From: Ifrita kowaldi
Taxonomy: Eukaryota > Chordata > Aves > Passeriformes > Cinclosomatidae
Assembly: GCA_013398055.1 (NCBI GenBank)
Contig: VZRS01000246.1
Span: 62,301-126,300, forward strand
DNA length: 64,000 bases
Reading direction: 5' to 3'
This document shows, piece by piece, positions 1 through 12,812 of this stretch. The notes under the pieces are model-generated. The model was not told the DNA's origin and did no database searches. It saw only the letters and a program-made list of their open reading frames with translations. Position numbers and translations under genes: made by a program. The number at the start of each line of letters is the position of its first letter. The first letter of the stretch is position 1.

Positions 1-540
1 ATACTAGTATCAGAAAGAAAATCCAACATGACCTCGTTATGTAATATAAGGTCAGTAATGGTAAAACCAATTGTTGTGTTTTAGATTTATACTTGAGATG
101 TTTGCTTTAAAACACTTATACTTTGCTTCCAGGTCTGTATGTGTTTGTGGAGACCTAGTTCTGTCAAAAGGGAAATGGTGATAAAATATGCATAGTATTG
201 TTAATAGTACAAAGATAACCCAGTATAAAAACCTCTTTAAAAATTCGTGCCACAGGCTGAGGACACAGTAACTTAAACCTATCGTTAGATAGTTCCTACT
301 TTAAATCCATGTGTTTTTAGGCTTTATAGTACTCATATTTCTTTTCCATGTTCCTGCAGAAAGTTTCTGATTGCCGATGGTCAAATACAAAAACTGTACT
401 CACAAATTATTTAATTGTATTAATATTTATAGAATTTGTTGAACCAAGAAAAATATGAATAACTAATTTCAAGCCAACAAGCGGAAGTTCTTATGCTAAT
501 TGGTAAAGAATAACATTACAACTCAAAGTTCAGTTGGAGA

Positions 541-850
541 CACATCACTAATTGGTGTGTACCCTGGGCCAGTACTGTTCAACCTATGTGTCAGTCACCT
601 GGTGATGGGACAGAGTGCACCCTCAGATTTGCAGGCAGTACAAAAAAGGTGAAGAGTTACTACACAATGCTGTACACCAAGAGGTTGTGCTGCCATTCAG
701 ATGGACCTGATCAGACTGGAGAACAGAGCAGAGAGGAATCTCATTATATCAACAAGGGGCAGTGCCAAGACTTGATAGTACATGCTGAGGGCCAAATGGC
801 TGGAAAGTGGCTACACAGAGCCCATCAGGACTTTACTGCTCCATATAGAC
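541..850 (+). repeat. Decayed CR1 LINE fragment (RT region)
   Basis: This is an old, diverged piece of the CR1 reverse transcriptase region. Recognisable CR1 wording on the plus strand includes a 'cctgggccagtactgttcaa' block (GPVLFN motif), 'gatgggacagagtgcaccct', 'gtgctgccattcag' followed by 'ggacctg', and an 'aacaaggggcagtgc' block. A 94-codon open frame at 586-870 overlaps it but has frame breaks relative to CR1 and is not a gene. Both ends are approximate because of decay. Confidence 0.75.
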
Positions 851-3800
851 TTATGAAAGAAACTTTCTAGTTGCAGCTTTTGTAGGGTTAATCTGTCAGC
901 ACATAACGAGAAACGTTCATCTGACACTGAGGCATGACAGTAAAAAGAGACAATGACCTAATAAAATACACAATTTTCACTTAATATAAGCAGGTTTGAT
1001 GGAAACATTTACAGACAGTCAAAGATATTTAATTAATTGAAAGATTCAGAACTGAGAACTACGGAGGTCAGAACAGCTATATGGCCATTATAGCACAATT
1101 TCTTTGCTTTCAACCCTATAGATCTCAGGTCTTCTTTTTTAAGGCCCATTATTTTAGAGATAATTAAAAACCTATAGCAAATGCAATTTAAAAAAATGTT
1201 TTTATTCATCACCACCAATTCAGTAAGATAAGATTTCATAGATTAAATTTTTTATCTAAAAACTGATTTTTATCATTATATATATTAAAAATGCTTTTAT
1301 TCTTTTTGCTAGGCTTTTTCTGCCCGATTATAAGCATGTATAAAGTGTCGGTTTTCTGCTATAGTAGATAGAAATTTTCTGCACTTGTAGTCTACTGCCA
1401 GTGGTGCAGCTACTGGCAGTCGATAATGTTTTAAGCATTTGCATCAGTGAGCACATTTTACAGGCACTTTGAGCTATCCTACCATGCATTTGAAGGAAAC
1501 ATTGTGTCTCTTTTGACCACAAATTGAATTTACTTGCAGGTCTCCATTTTATAAAATATGAAAAGATTATTGCCAGATTCAGTTTTGCGTTTTAAAGTGT
1601 CTCTTCCTAAGACAAACTGAAAGGCATTTTCAATCGGGAAAACCCTTGCTTTCCTGTAAAAAAACCCGAGGTTCAATATGGGGTATGAATACTGGGGGGA
1701 GCAAGGATGGGCATGTAGAAATGGTTTTAAGTTTTCAAAACCACATAGAATTCAAACCCAGAAGTTGGTAGGAATTAAAAATGACTTTTATTTCACAAGA
1801 TAAATTTCTTTATTACCGTCGAAGCACCTCCCCTTTTTAAAAATTGTATTATTCAAACCAACTCTCTCCTACTGCCGCATTAGGTGCTTTGTCATGAATA
1901 GCAAAGTTCTGGCAGGTCCAGTGCTGAGTGCCATTTTTCACCTTCTCCCTTTAAAACTGGCAAGAAACAAATATGCTGAGGAAGGAGTTTAAGGATATGT
2001 GGAAGTGAAAGTTAATTTTGTTTTATTTTTGGAGGCTATCATTAATAGCTTCTTTTTTTACAGAGACTCTTTTAGCTATGTGCAAGCAGCACTTATCAGG
2101 TCTAAGATACTGCAAAAAAGGGAAATGGTAGCCTAGAGAAAAAAGGGTAGGCACACTGGAATTTTTTCAGTTCCTGAAGTATATTAAAATAGGCATATTA
2201 AAGGCATAGTATATTTTAAAAGGCAGCAATTCTTGGTTTGTACAGGATGTTGCAGAATGTTTTGGGTTTTAAATTATCCTTGTAAATCAAATCTCAGTAT
2301 GTTTTTTGTCCATGATGATTTATTTTCTGTAAAAAAAAAGCCCAATATATTGTCACAGATTAGTGAGTTTTCGTTGAACAAGGAATAAGCAAATACCTTT
2401 CCATGTTTTTGTGTTCCATGTAATGTCTGGTCTAGTGGTGTCAGAAGTTTATGGGTCCATTGCTTTTCCTGTTTCTTAGAGTACTACCGGTCTTTTGTAA
2501 TTCTACTAATCCTATCTAGTTTCTAGGTCTGTCCTCTTTCTCTGTGTCCTGTAGATGTTTTGAAGTTCCAGTCCTAGGAAGATTTATTTGTGTAATCCTA
2601 TATATAATTAAGTTTTTTGTGTTTTTACAGTTGAGTAATGTTAAGCTTAACTTGCCTAAAGTTTATGAATCTGGAAAGTATAATAAAAATATTAATATAT
2701 CCATATTTTATAGGTAGATAAACTTTTGGGTCAGACTCTTAAACTCCTGAAGCTATTTAAGTCGCTTGCTTTAAAAATGTGCATTTCCTTATGCAAGTTC
2801 CAAATTTAAAATTCTTTAGCTTGTAGAATTAAAACTGCTTGTCATTTAAGTTAAAAAAGAGGTCTGATGTGATTCTTTTATGGATCAAGATCTGTTCATA
2901 AGTATTTCTGCAGTACCTTCTGAAATCTTAGCAAAACCTTTTGTGCTCCTTGATAAATAACACCTGTATGTGAAATTAACATGCATCAGATGACTTGTGA
3001 TACTTTTTTGTCACACTGAGTTTTGCAATGTAGATTTTTAACATGAGTGCTTAATTTTTATATTCTGAAAATGAAGCTACTTGTAAAGTGGACTCCACAT
3101 GGTGTTTCCATTCTGTGGCAGGGAGTAGGTGTTCACCTGCTGGAGTTCCTGGCTCTAATGTGAAGAGAATAGGGAGAAAACAAAGGGATCATGTCAGAAA
3201 TCTGTCAGCTAGCCCAGTAAACAGAGATGGAAATGTCAGCAGCTTATCTGCCAGGAGGGATGAATCACTTGTGTCCGTGTCTGGGGAGAATCAGGATGGA
3301 GCAAGCTGATTTGCCCAACCATGTGCCCAGAGGTGCTGTCCTGGGAGGGAAACTGGTTGTTGGCTAATAGCTGCCAGGTTAACCTGTAATCTTTCCTCAG
3401 ATGGTACCACAAGCAAATGAATTATCTAAGAGAATGAGAGGATGGTAGAAAGGTAAAATCCAAACATAAATTACACTAAGGCAGAATTCTTCAATAACAA
3501 GATGAATATGATTTAAAGAAATATCTGTTAATATGTAAAGCTGTTCTACTGGTGAAAAGAATACTGGAGTTGGGCAATTTGAACTCCAATGCATGTAATG
3601 TCATGTGCATGATAATACATTGAATCCAAAGAGATGTTTCTGTGTATGGGGTTTTATTAAAACTTCTGATTCTTGCTATTTTCTGTTTCTTGACGGGGTT
3701 TTGATTGTTATTTTTTTCTTTTAGGGTTCTAGTACTAATTCTAAAAACTCCTTGTGAGAGTAAAAGAAGGTGTGTAAGTCATAGTAAACGGAGTGATTTT

Positions 3801-5028
3801 ACAGGGTTGTAGTTCTTATGCAAATATTCTGAGATTAGGCATTAGACTTTACATCTATTACAAGATTATGATATTGAAGAGAATAGTGTGCAAGCCGTGT
3901 TATCTCACTGCATTTTAAGAATGTAAAAGGAATATATTCTGCATGTAATAGGTAGATGATAATGACATTGCTTCTGTATTCAGTTGGATTGTTGGTATGT
4001 GAAGCACAGTTTTCATTTGTCATTATTTAAGGTCTGAACTTGTTCCTTGAATCTTTTTTTTTTTTGTCTTTTTGCCTTATAATGTTCACTTTTTCAGCTT
4101 CTCTTTTCTTCTTGAGTGAGTATGCCAGAATGTAATGCAGGACCATGTTCCAGTCTATGATAAATAGGTCTGTGTTACTGTTGGCCAAAACAGCTACATA
4201 GGATCTACATGGGAATGCTCCCTTGTATTAGGAGCATCTCATTTACATTTACCTTTGGATACCTGTATTTTATATGTTACTGATTTTTTTCTTCCTGTAT
4301 CTCAGAATGTCATATAAGCCTGTTAGAAGACTCTGCAAGGCATTTGATGTCAACACAGTTACTTTGATCAAATAAACCTATATTCAGAGAAAAGTGATGT
4401 TTGGCAAGACTTAGTTTTCCTTACGCTGTTTAGATGCTGATCAGTTATTTTACCATCTCCAATTCTAAGCTGATTGCAGTCTTTGTTTTCTATTGTATGA
4501 TTTTACCCAGGATCAGTGTCAAAGTAACCGCATGTATTTACATGTCTGATGTCTTTCAAGCTTTGAAAATACTTTGTATTAATAAGAGGAAAAGGTCTAA
4601 GTAGGTGGTAATTATAAAAAAAAAAAGAAATTGCAACAATATGAATACTGAATTTAAGATAAATGTAAGGAGCAGAAAGTACATAAATGTATAGTAAGGA
4701 AGCACTAATATTTCTGTGCTAATGGCAACCTATTCTTCTACATTCCTTTAATGCACCAAGATCAGACATTTATGCAATCAGATAATATTTTTATAATATT
4801 TGCATTTTAAATGTACATTCACAAAGAATGGCAATACATACTTAATTTTAAAAGTGGATTAGTGTCCTGTGACTACTCTATTTACCATCCTTCATCTTTA
4901 CCAGTTATTCCTTTTATGAATGCTATAGTCTGTGGAAGCAGGAATCTTGTGTTTGTAGTATTGTGTGCTTGTCTATAGAATGCCACATTTTGTCATGAAA
5001 ATAGTTTATATGCCTTACACAGAGCAAG

Positions 5029-5052
5029 TAGACTTTCCATGGGGAAAGTCTA
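5029..5052. repeat. Perfect inverted repeat (10-bp arms, 4-nt loop)
   Basis: The arm tagactttcc is followed by atgg and then its exact reverse complement ggaaagtcta. No gene or terminator context gives it a role. It may be chance. Confidence 0.5.
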
Positions 5053-8000
5053 GAACGCTTGTTTATGTAGATGTTACATATATTTGTGTAACACGTACAT
5101 TTGGAATCTGAACACTGATGGAAGTAAAGAAAATAAATAACAGTCTAAGCCAAAAGTGTGAAGTCCTGCAGAGGAGCTGGTAACTGGATACAGTCCTGTT
5201 TACTTCAGCATTTGTGCTTTGACTAGAAAGCCATCCTTTGGAGCAGTGACAGGGATGGAGCTAAGTTTACTCAGTATAGATTTTTTAGTATAATGTGTAT
5301 TAAGTTCTTGCACCTTTGTCTTCCAGAACATTTTTCAGGACACAAAGGAGTATAAATTACTTGGCTTTTTTATCTTCCTTTTAAATGGGTGCTGTAATGC
5401 CCTTTGGTCCTTGGGCAAGTGTAATGCCCTTTGGTCCTTTTTCCTGTATTTTCCTGTGTTTGGCTTACAAGCTCTTTGGACCAGAAATTATTTTGCTCTG
5501 TATCACCTTTCTGCTTGTAATAAGCATCGAGTTCAATAAATAACAGTAAGTCCATCATGAAATGCATAGTCAAATAGTAAAAGATGCAAATACAGTAAAA
5601 AAAGATTGCTATCAGAGGAAAACAGTAATGAGTTTGTCTCTGTAAACACTGATGTTTGAAAGTCACCTTTCATGTGGAGTGTTTGTCTGTTGCAAGATGA
5701 CTGTCTGGATTTTTAATGAATTCCATACAATAACACACAGGTTGCTTAGTTCATCAACTCACAGCTCATTTCTTACTTGAAGAATGTCCTGTGAAATTAC
5801 GCTTTCTGTACATGGTTTATAGTTTGAAAGGAATTGACCAACCTAATCTCCTGAATTGTTTACTCCTACTGTTCTTGTATATTTCTGCGCATGTTTTAGT
5901 ATCTGTCTGTGATTAGTTTTATTCTAAAATACATGAATGCTAATTATCTGCTGTTATTTTGAGTTCTGATGTGGCTTTGTATTAAATATTAGTTAATGTG
6001 TGACTGGGTTTTTTTCACAGAAATTCAAGGAAAACAAGAGTTTGTTCTTTCACACTTGTTTAAATTTTAATTGCCTTTTCAAGTAACAAACAAGCTTCAA
6101 GCTAAGACTTGCAGATGTTGAAAAGTAGGTCATCTTGTTTATGCACAAACTCTGCTTGCTGCTGCAGAGTGATGGTCTATAAAACACATTAGAAGGGTTT
6201 TCCTAGGATTAGGCAAGTCAGTAAGAATTTTAGAGTATCCTTATTTCAAGTTGCCATGAAATAACCATTATTTTTTATTAGTTATTGATCTATTGTGATT
6301 CTGGTTTTTGCTTAATTGGGTTTACTTTATTCAGCGAGAATATGATAGTTAATTTTTAAGGAGACTCTTCATTAAAAATGTAAGCCATGGAATCAAAGAC
6401 TGGTATTTAACCAGCATTGATCCAGTGCTTTCCATAGTTTGATCTCATTTGTAGGGTACCTTTACACAGGTAAAGCCATCTTTTTAGCCATGTAATTAAT
6501 TTAGAATGTGGTGATTCAAGGGTCCTTCTTTCTGTCACCTCATGTTAGTCAGACCATATGCCATCAGTCATTCAGTTTGCTAAAGTGGTGCATAAACAGG
6601 CCGACGGTTTTTGTCTTCTCTGCAAAATCTTATATTTGACCATTAATCAGAAGTAGAGGGTAAGTGGTAAAAAGCTGACATCACAACTACACACGAAAAA
6701 GGTCTTTAGTGTCACAGCAGAAGTTTGTAAGTAGTTTGTAATGATTTAGATTTAAGCTGTCACTTATTGAGAGAGAGTAAAAAATTTCAGAATCACATAT
6801 GGTAAACTAGGGCAAACACAAAGGCATGGTGAGTGTTTTGAAAATTTTTTTCTTTCTGTTCTGCTGGTTCATAGCCAGCATCATCAGTGAATTGATTCTA
6901 GTGAGTTAAAGTGCAGCCTTCCTAATGAAGACCTACACACAGTTGGGTTTTGTTTTGTTTCTGTGAATCTCTTACCATTTTATGGCGTAATAGTAATGAT
7001 ATTAAGAAAATTGTATTGGATTTCAGAGCTTTTTATGTCATCTTGGCAAATAGCACAAGTACAGAGCTTCATTTACCCCTACTAATATCCAGTCTTGTTC
7101 AGAATAAATAACACAAAGCTATATGAGAACTGAGAGAAAATTGTTAATGTTTTATTAGTCTTAACTCTTCTATATTATTTATCTCAGACTCTGTAAATGA
7201 GAAGAGTGCTCATGCTACACTCCATATTAATACCAGCTCAAGATCCTGAGTGTTTGTCGCCAGGACATACCTTTCTTTTGTAATTTTTGTATTTTTTTGT
7301 ATTTTGTATTTGTCAACTTTTTTTTACTCAGAAATAGGATAAGAATAGATATCCTGGAATCTTATAGCAATGCTTGGTAGGTTGAGTATATTGCCCACGT
7401 GAAAGGCTCTCTCCTGCTTTATATCTTCCTGTCTGCTTCTATTTTAGACCATGAGTATATGTAAATAGATGATCTTGTACTATTTGTGTTTATTTTTTAT
7501 TCCATCACTTTCTGATAGTGTGTGGGGTTTACTCAAAACAGTAGAATTTTAAATTCAGTGGAGTGATAGAACAGAGATGGTGAAAGTTGGCGTTTTTATT
7601 TAGGGCATTGCTCACTTAGAAAATTTATTTTATTATTTGAGATGAAATTTGCAAAAACAGCTAGGCTAGGTTGATAGAGTTCTATTTTTCACCAGATGAA
7701 TGGGTTTTTAACAAAACCTTTTCTTTATGACAAATAGTTATCTCCTTTAAAGCTAAATAACTGAAAACTGGAAAGGATCCTGTTTTCATCTGAAATTTTC
7801 CGTGTTTCAATGTGAATAGTACTGTAATAAGTAAATAATTATCTGTGTTGATGCCACTGCTTTCACTTTGCTTTGTACACTGGATTCTTTGACTTCACTA
7901 CATGGTCTGCTATGAATCCTGAATCTTCCACTCCCTTCTTTCCCCCACTTCACCATGAGGGAAGAAATAACATTGCCTAGTTATTTTATTCGTCACAGCT

Positions 8001-8227
8001 TTACAGATCAAGACATATTATAAAGAGAAGCTTGAGGCACATTTAAGAGCACATTCAATAGCAGCCACATAACCGTCCAAGGATTAAAGCAGAATTTAAC
8101 CCTCGCTAGCATTTCATTGAAGTCTAACCCATGATTGTTTTTATTCATTTATGCACAGATCTCAGTTGCATCACTTACGAAGTTATGCAATGCAGTCTGT
8201 ACTAATGCCGTAAAGTAATTGTGTAGG

Positions 8228-8249
8228 ATCTCATCTCATCTCATCTCAT
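8228..8249. repeat. (ATCTC)n microsatellite
   Basis: About four and a half uninterrupted copies of the pentamer ATCTC. It is a simple tandem repeat and could be length-polymorphic. Confidence 0.8.
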
Positions 8250-9034
8250 TCAGAATTATTAAAACAACTATACAGATATTGTCAATCGTACTGGCTCCTG
8301 TGTCTTCTCAGAAGCTGGATTGGAATTGCAGGTACAGGTGATATGTTGTCTTGGAACAATTAATGCTGTTGGAAAAGTGGCATTTGGTCACAGAAGCCCT
8401 TTTTATGGATCTGAAGGAGAACAACAAACTTCAAAATTAAATACCATTGAGAATAATTGGTCTCAGGTCATATGAGAAAGGAAATAGGTGATACCTATGG
8501 AGAGAAGCACGGAGAGAGGATATAAACAAGGAATAGAGGTGCCAAGATGATAATTTCCTTGGGGAGAGTAATAGGTAAATTGTAGCCTGTGGAACAAGAA
8601 CATGTTTCAGTCAGCACCAGTAGAAAAACCAGAAATAACTTAGCTTGATCTTCAAGTTCTGTTTCCAGAATTTGAATTTGGAAGGGAAGAGAAACAAACC
8701 AAACCACACAATTTAGTGAATAATTTACTTAAGTTTGCCCAATTTACAGTCCAAGCAAATGAAATTTGTGTGAGCAGCACTGAAGCAACACTATTATTTT
8801 TAGTACAAGTTTAAAGACATTTTCTTCAGAGAAGGCTTATAGTTGTTTAAGTTCCTCTGAAGCTACTTTTCATGTATTGTATATTAATTTATTGCAAGGA
8901 AAATCCAAGACTGTTGAATAAGCTGTGATTTTTGGTTTGCTGGGAGGTTTTATTTTGGATTGTTTTTTCCTCTTTACTGTTCTGGAAGAGATATCTTGAT
9001 GGTATTTGTCCTCTTATAACAGTTGACTTGCTTT

Positions 9035-9262
9035 AGAGACTGTTTAGACAAGTAGGTTCTGTGCCACTGATCACAACCCTTTGAGACCTGCCATTCAGCC
9101 AGTTCTTAGTCCACCTCACCATCCAGTTGTCCAGCCTGCACTTTCTGAGCTTGCCTAGGAGGATATCGTGGGGGACAGTGTCAAAAGCCTTGCTGAAGTC
9201 TAGGTAGACAACATCCACTGCTCTCTCCTTGTCTATCCAGTCGGTTGTCATTGTATGAGGCA
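9035..9262 (-). repeat. CR1 LINE reverse transcriptase fragment
   Basis: On the minus strand this translates to typical CR1 RT: a TDWIDKERAVDVVYLDFSKA stretch, then FDTVPHDILLGKL and NWLNGRSQRVV. These are the conserved DFSKAFDTV and NWL-GR-QRVV blocks of the polymerase. Only about 75 codons remain before similarity stops, so it is a truncated, dead copy. It lies in the same orientation as the sodium channel gene. Confidence 0.9.
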
Positions 9263-9263
9263 A

Positions 9264-11994
9264 TCAAGTTAGTGAAGCATGATTTCTTTTGTTTGCTTTG
9301 TCACCTCTGTGTAACACTGCTGCATCTTTCTTTAGGAAATTTTCTGAACTGCATTTTTATGTGTATATATTATACCTGCACATAATGAGAAAAGGCAAAG
9401 TTACAGATAACGGTAGAAATTTATTTCTTATGATACTGTCATTGTGTGAAGCCTTTTTAGAATATAATTGTATTCAGATATCACACTAACACTGGTTAGG
9501 AGGCTATGACTGGTGCAGGATTATAGTAAGAATTTTAATTCAAAACCATGTCCCATATCTAGAATTTGGATTTGCAAACAATACTTAATTTTAAAGTGAA
9601 CTGAACCGAAAACTTGGCAGTAACTCCCCTGAAAGACTAGTAGATCAAAATCCATGTCTTAATTTTGTGGCAGGCTTCCATTTCTGATGATACATTTCAC
9701 TGAGATTAATCAATGACCGATGATGCAACTGAGACAACACTCATAAAGTAGCAGAAACAGCTAAGGTGGATTGTATAAATAAATATAATATATGGATATA
9801 AATATAGATTTTTCTTAGCTGAACCTGGGTCGTATTTGAATTTGTGTATCTGTTATAGTACTTTATAAAAGTGGAAGAAGGCATTTTTATCTTTGACCTG
9901 TTAGGTATAGTAATTTTTTACATGGGGAAAGCAATATTTTGACTCACCAGTCTACCAAGCTACTCTTCCATGAAAATATTTAATGTCATCATTAAACCAA
10001 GGATATTATTATATTTACTATTTACCCCCCCACATCTCCTTCTCCAAATCAGCTACACTGGAGGTAAAAGGTGACCCAACAGAGGTCTTCTGCTGATCTT
10101 GTTCTCCCTGTGACACAGCTTTGCACCTAGGCAGATTCATGGAAGGACTCAAAACAGCAGTATGTCTGCAATGCTTTCATGTCTATCTACTGCTAGGATT
10201 TTTATCTTTGTCTGGATAAACAGCCAAAAGCTCTGTAGACGTTTTTCTCAGTCTGAAAATACATCCCAGATGTTCATTAGAAATTTTTTTTTTTCCCCTC
10301 TTGAAAAGCATTTTGAAGGGGCATAATAAGCTATTGAGCCATACTTTCTATTGCTATTTCTTCAGACTTTTTCTCATTTTCTTAAGTGAAGCTGGGTATT
10401 TTGCTTTAGCTAGTCCATAAAGATTCCAGGTTTCTCTTCCAAAAATGAAGCTAAATCCTCAATCCTGCTGAAGAAAAATGTGAATCTCTTCCACAATACT
10501 TACAAAAGTGACACACATCATGGCTCTGACAATGATGATTTAAAACACTATTTGCCCCTCCTTTGAGTCCATTTAATTGTTTTTATTAAAACACCCAAAA
10601 TACCTTTTGCTAAGACATAATCAGAGTTTTGATTTCTAATTGTTCAAAAAATGAAATGTGTTGGGTGGGTGATGTCTCCATGCTAGTGTATTACATCTAT
10701 CCAGTAGGAATATTCCTAGAATCTTACAGCTTTGCAAATAGTCGTTATCATCAGAGATGAGGAAAAGTGTCTTAATGGATTACACTGACATAAATTATCT
10801 GTATCTAAAATAGAATCAATATTTTACTGTTAATTTTATAAAGAATTTCCACACTTCATGACTAGAGAGAGATTTTCATTAGAGTAAGAACAAATAAAGG
10901 ACGTGAAGGGTGATAGAAGTTTGGGAGTTCCTGCCAGGGACCAATGTTTCATGACACTGTTGAAGTTAATCACCAATTAAACTAATATAATTTCATTATA
11001 TTGTTGTGTACTAATGTAACAGTATTCCACACAGAATAGAAAGAAGAGCTGTTTGCATTTTAGAGCAGTATTTAAGCACATTTAAGATTTTATTTTCTTT
11101 GATGGTCATAATTTTCTGGCAAGTTTTATATATCTGTGGGGAAACCCTTTTGATGTTTGTACCATTGCAGATGCCATTTGGACTTTACCTTTAGATTGGC
11201 ACTTGCTCTATGCCATGAACAATTTAACTGGCAGCCAAAGCAGTAGTGGAGTTTTTACTCAGCACCTCACAACTGATCTTTCTCCCTGTTTGGAAAAGAG
11301 TCTGACTTTTTTTTCTTTTTATTTTTAAATAGTTTTTAAAATTACACTAATTTGTTATGTAGTTAACTCATAATTTATAACTGTTTTTTGTAACTGTTAT
11401 TTGCTTCAAGGTGACCAAGTTTCCAGCCTAGAGTGTCTGTCCAACTAGAATTACTACTGTATCTTGGGTAATATTCTTCTGTGGTTACTTCTTTAGGACT
11501 TACAATACTCATTGTGTATGTCTCACTTACCAGATGGTTTGTGTCTCCCATTTTTCATTCAGAAACCTTTCCATAGTTTATATACAAATACAAGATGCTA
11601 ATTTGTCTGTAATAAATTGTACAGTTGATAATAAAAAAAGTGTATTGAGATATATACCCACAAGATGGCAGATTACCACATGTGACCTTTAGCATTTGAA
11701 TATTGGTTTTAGACATGAAGATTTTATGTTTATTGATGCCAGAAAGCCTCTGTCTGCCTGTTAAATGGGTATACATTGGAAGGAGAGTGACTATGGGCAG
11801 AGTGCATAAGCACCTTGCCTTTGTACAGTTGTAAGGATTAGAAAAAATTGAACCAATTAGTATCTGAGAGCACTGAAGCACTCTTAATTTCTACTGACTA
11901 TATCAAAACTATGCCTTTTCTGCTAACCACTTTAAAGATAAAATGTTTGCTGCTTACGAATGATGTAGTAAATGATGGAAGAACATCTGATGTA
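9264..11994. other. Intergenic DNA, no gene seen
   Basis: No convincing coding region, RNA gene or repeat was recognised. The longest frame (11555-11881, minus, 108 codons) has no domain signature and has AT-rich chance composition. Confidence 0.55.
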
Positions 11995-12812
11995 ATGTCC
12001 CTCCTATGACAAGGTCTCTCAGTGGAGGAGGGAAAAGCTGAGAATGTCGTCTACCTAGGCATTACTGAAGCCTTTGACACTGTTTTCCACAGCATTCTCC
12101 TGGAGAAACTGGCTGCTCCTGACTTGGATGTGTGTACTCTTCTCTGTGTAAAAAACTGGCTGGGTGGCTGGCCCCAGAGAGTGGTGGGAAATGGAGTTCA
12201 ATCCAGTTGGCTGTGGTGTTCCTCAGGGCTCAGCGCTGGGGCCAATAATGTTCCATATCTTTTTTGATTTTCTGAGCAAAGTGCATCAAGGGATCAAGTG
12301 CATCCTCAGTCAGCTTGCAGATGACACCAAGTTGGATGGGAGTGTTGATCTACTTGAGAGCAGGAAGGGTCTGCAGAGGGAACTGGGCAGGCTGGATTGA
12401 TGGGCCAAGGCCACTTGCCTGAGGTTCAGCAAGGGAAAGGGCCAGGTCCTGCAACCTGGGGCAGAACAACCCCTGGCAGTGCCATAGGCTTTTGGGACAG
12501 AGTGACTGGAAAGCTTTTCAGGCAGAAAAAGGACCTGGGGTGTATTGATTGACAGCAGCTGAACATGAGCCAGTGTGTGTGCCCAGGTGGCCAAGAAGGC
12601 CAATGGCATTCTGGCCTGTATCAGCAGTAGTGTGGCCAGCAGGACCAGGGCACTGACTGACACCCTGTACAGGGCACTGCTGAGGCCACACCCGGAATAC
12701 TGTGTGCAGTTTTGGGCCTCTCTCTCTCCAAGAAAGACATTGAAGTGCTGGAGCATGTCCAGAGAAGAGCCAGCACATGTGAGTAGATCCAAAGGACATC
12801 CACGTATCTAGT
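11995..12812 (+). repeat. CR1 LINE fragment, RT to near the 3' end
   Basis: Plus-strand CR1 with several frameshifts. One frame gives AFDTVFHSILLEKLAAP and KNWLGGWPQRVV. The next frame gives GCGVPQGSALGP and LADDTKLDGSVD, and further frames give the CR1 C-terminal 'CVQFWASLS' block. The frame breaks make it non-functional. Long minus-strand open frames across it (12310-12792 and 12518-13063) are antisense shadows of the GC-richer CR1 sequence. The terminal tail repeats are missing, so the copy is 3'-truncated or has decayed there. Confidence 0.9.

Larger units (their letters stand above)
851..9032. other. Intergenic DNA, no gene seen
   Basis: AT-rich, CpG-poor DNA downstream of the sodium channel gene. 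Open frames are all under about 100 codons, have no recognisable protein similarity and look like chance. I see only small items: a short direct repeat of 'tgtaatgccctttggtcc' near 5393-5440, a perfect 10-bp hairpin at 5029-5052 and a pentanucleotide microsatellite at 8228-8249. The human neighbour on this side, SLC38A11, was not recognised here. Confidence 0.6.

Noticed and set aside
5388..5440. Two copies of an 18-bp word suggesting a minisatellite or mini CRISPR
   Set aside because: Only two copies, no spacers of regular size, and a vertebrate context. Simple local duplication.
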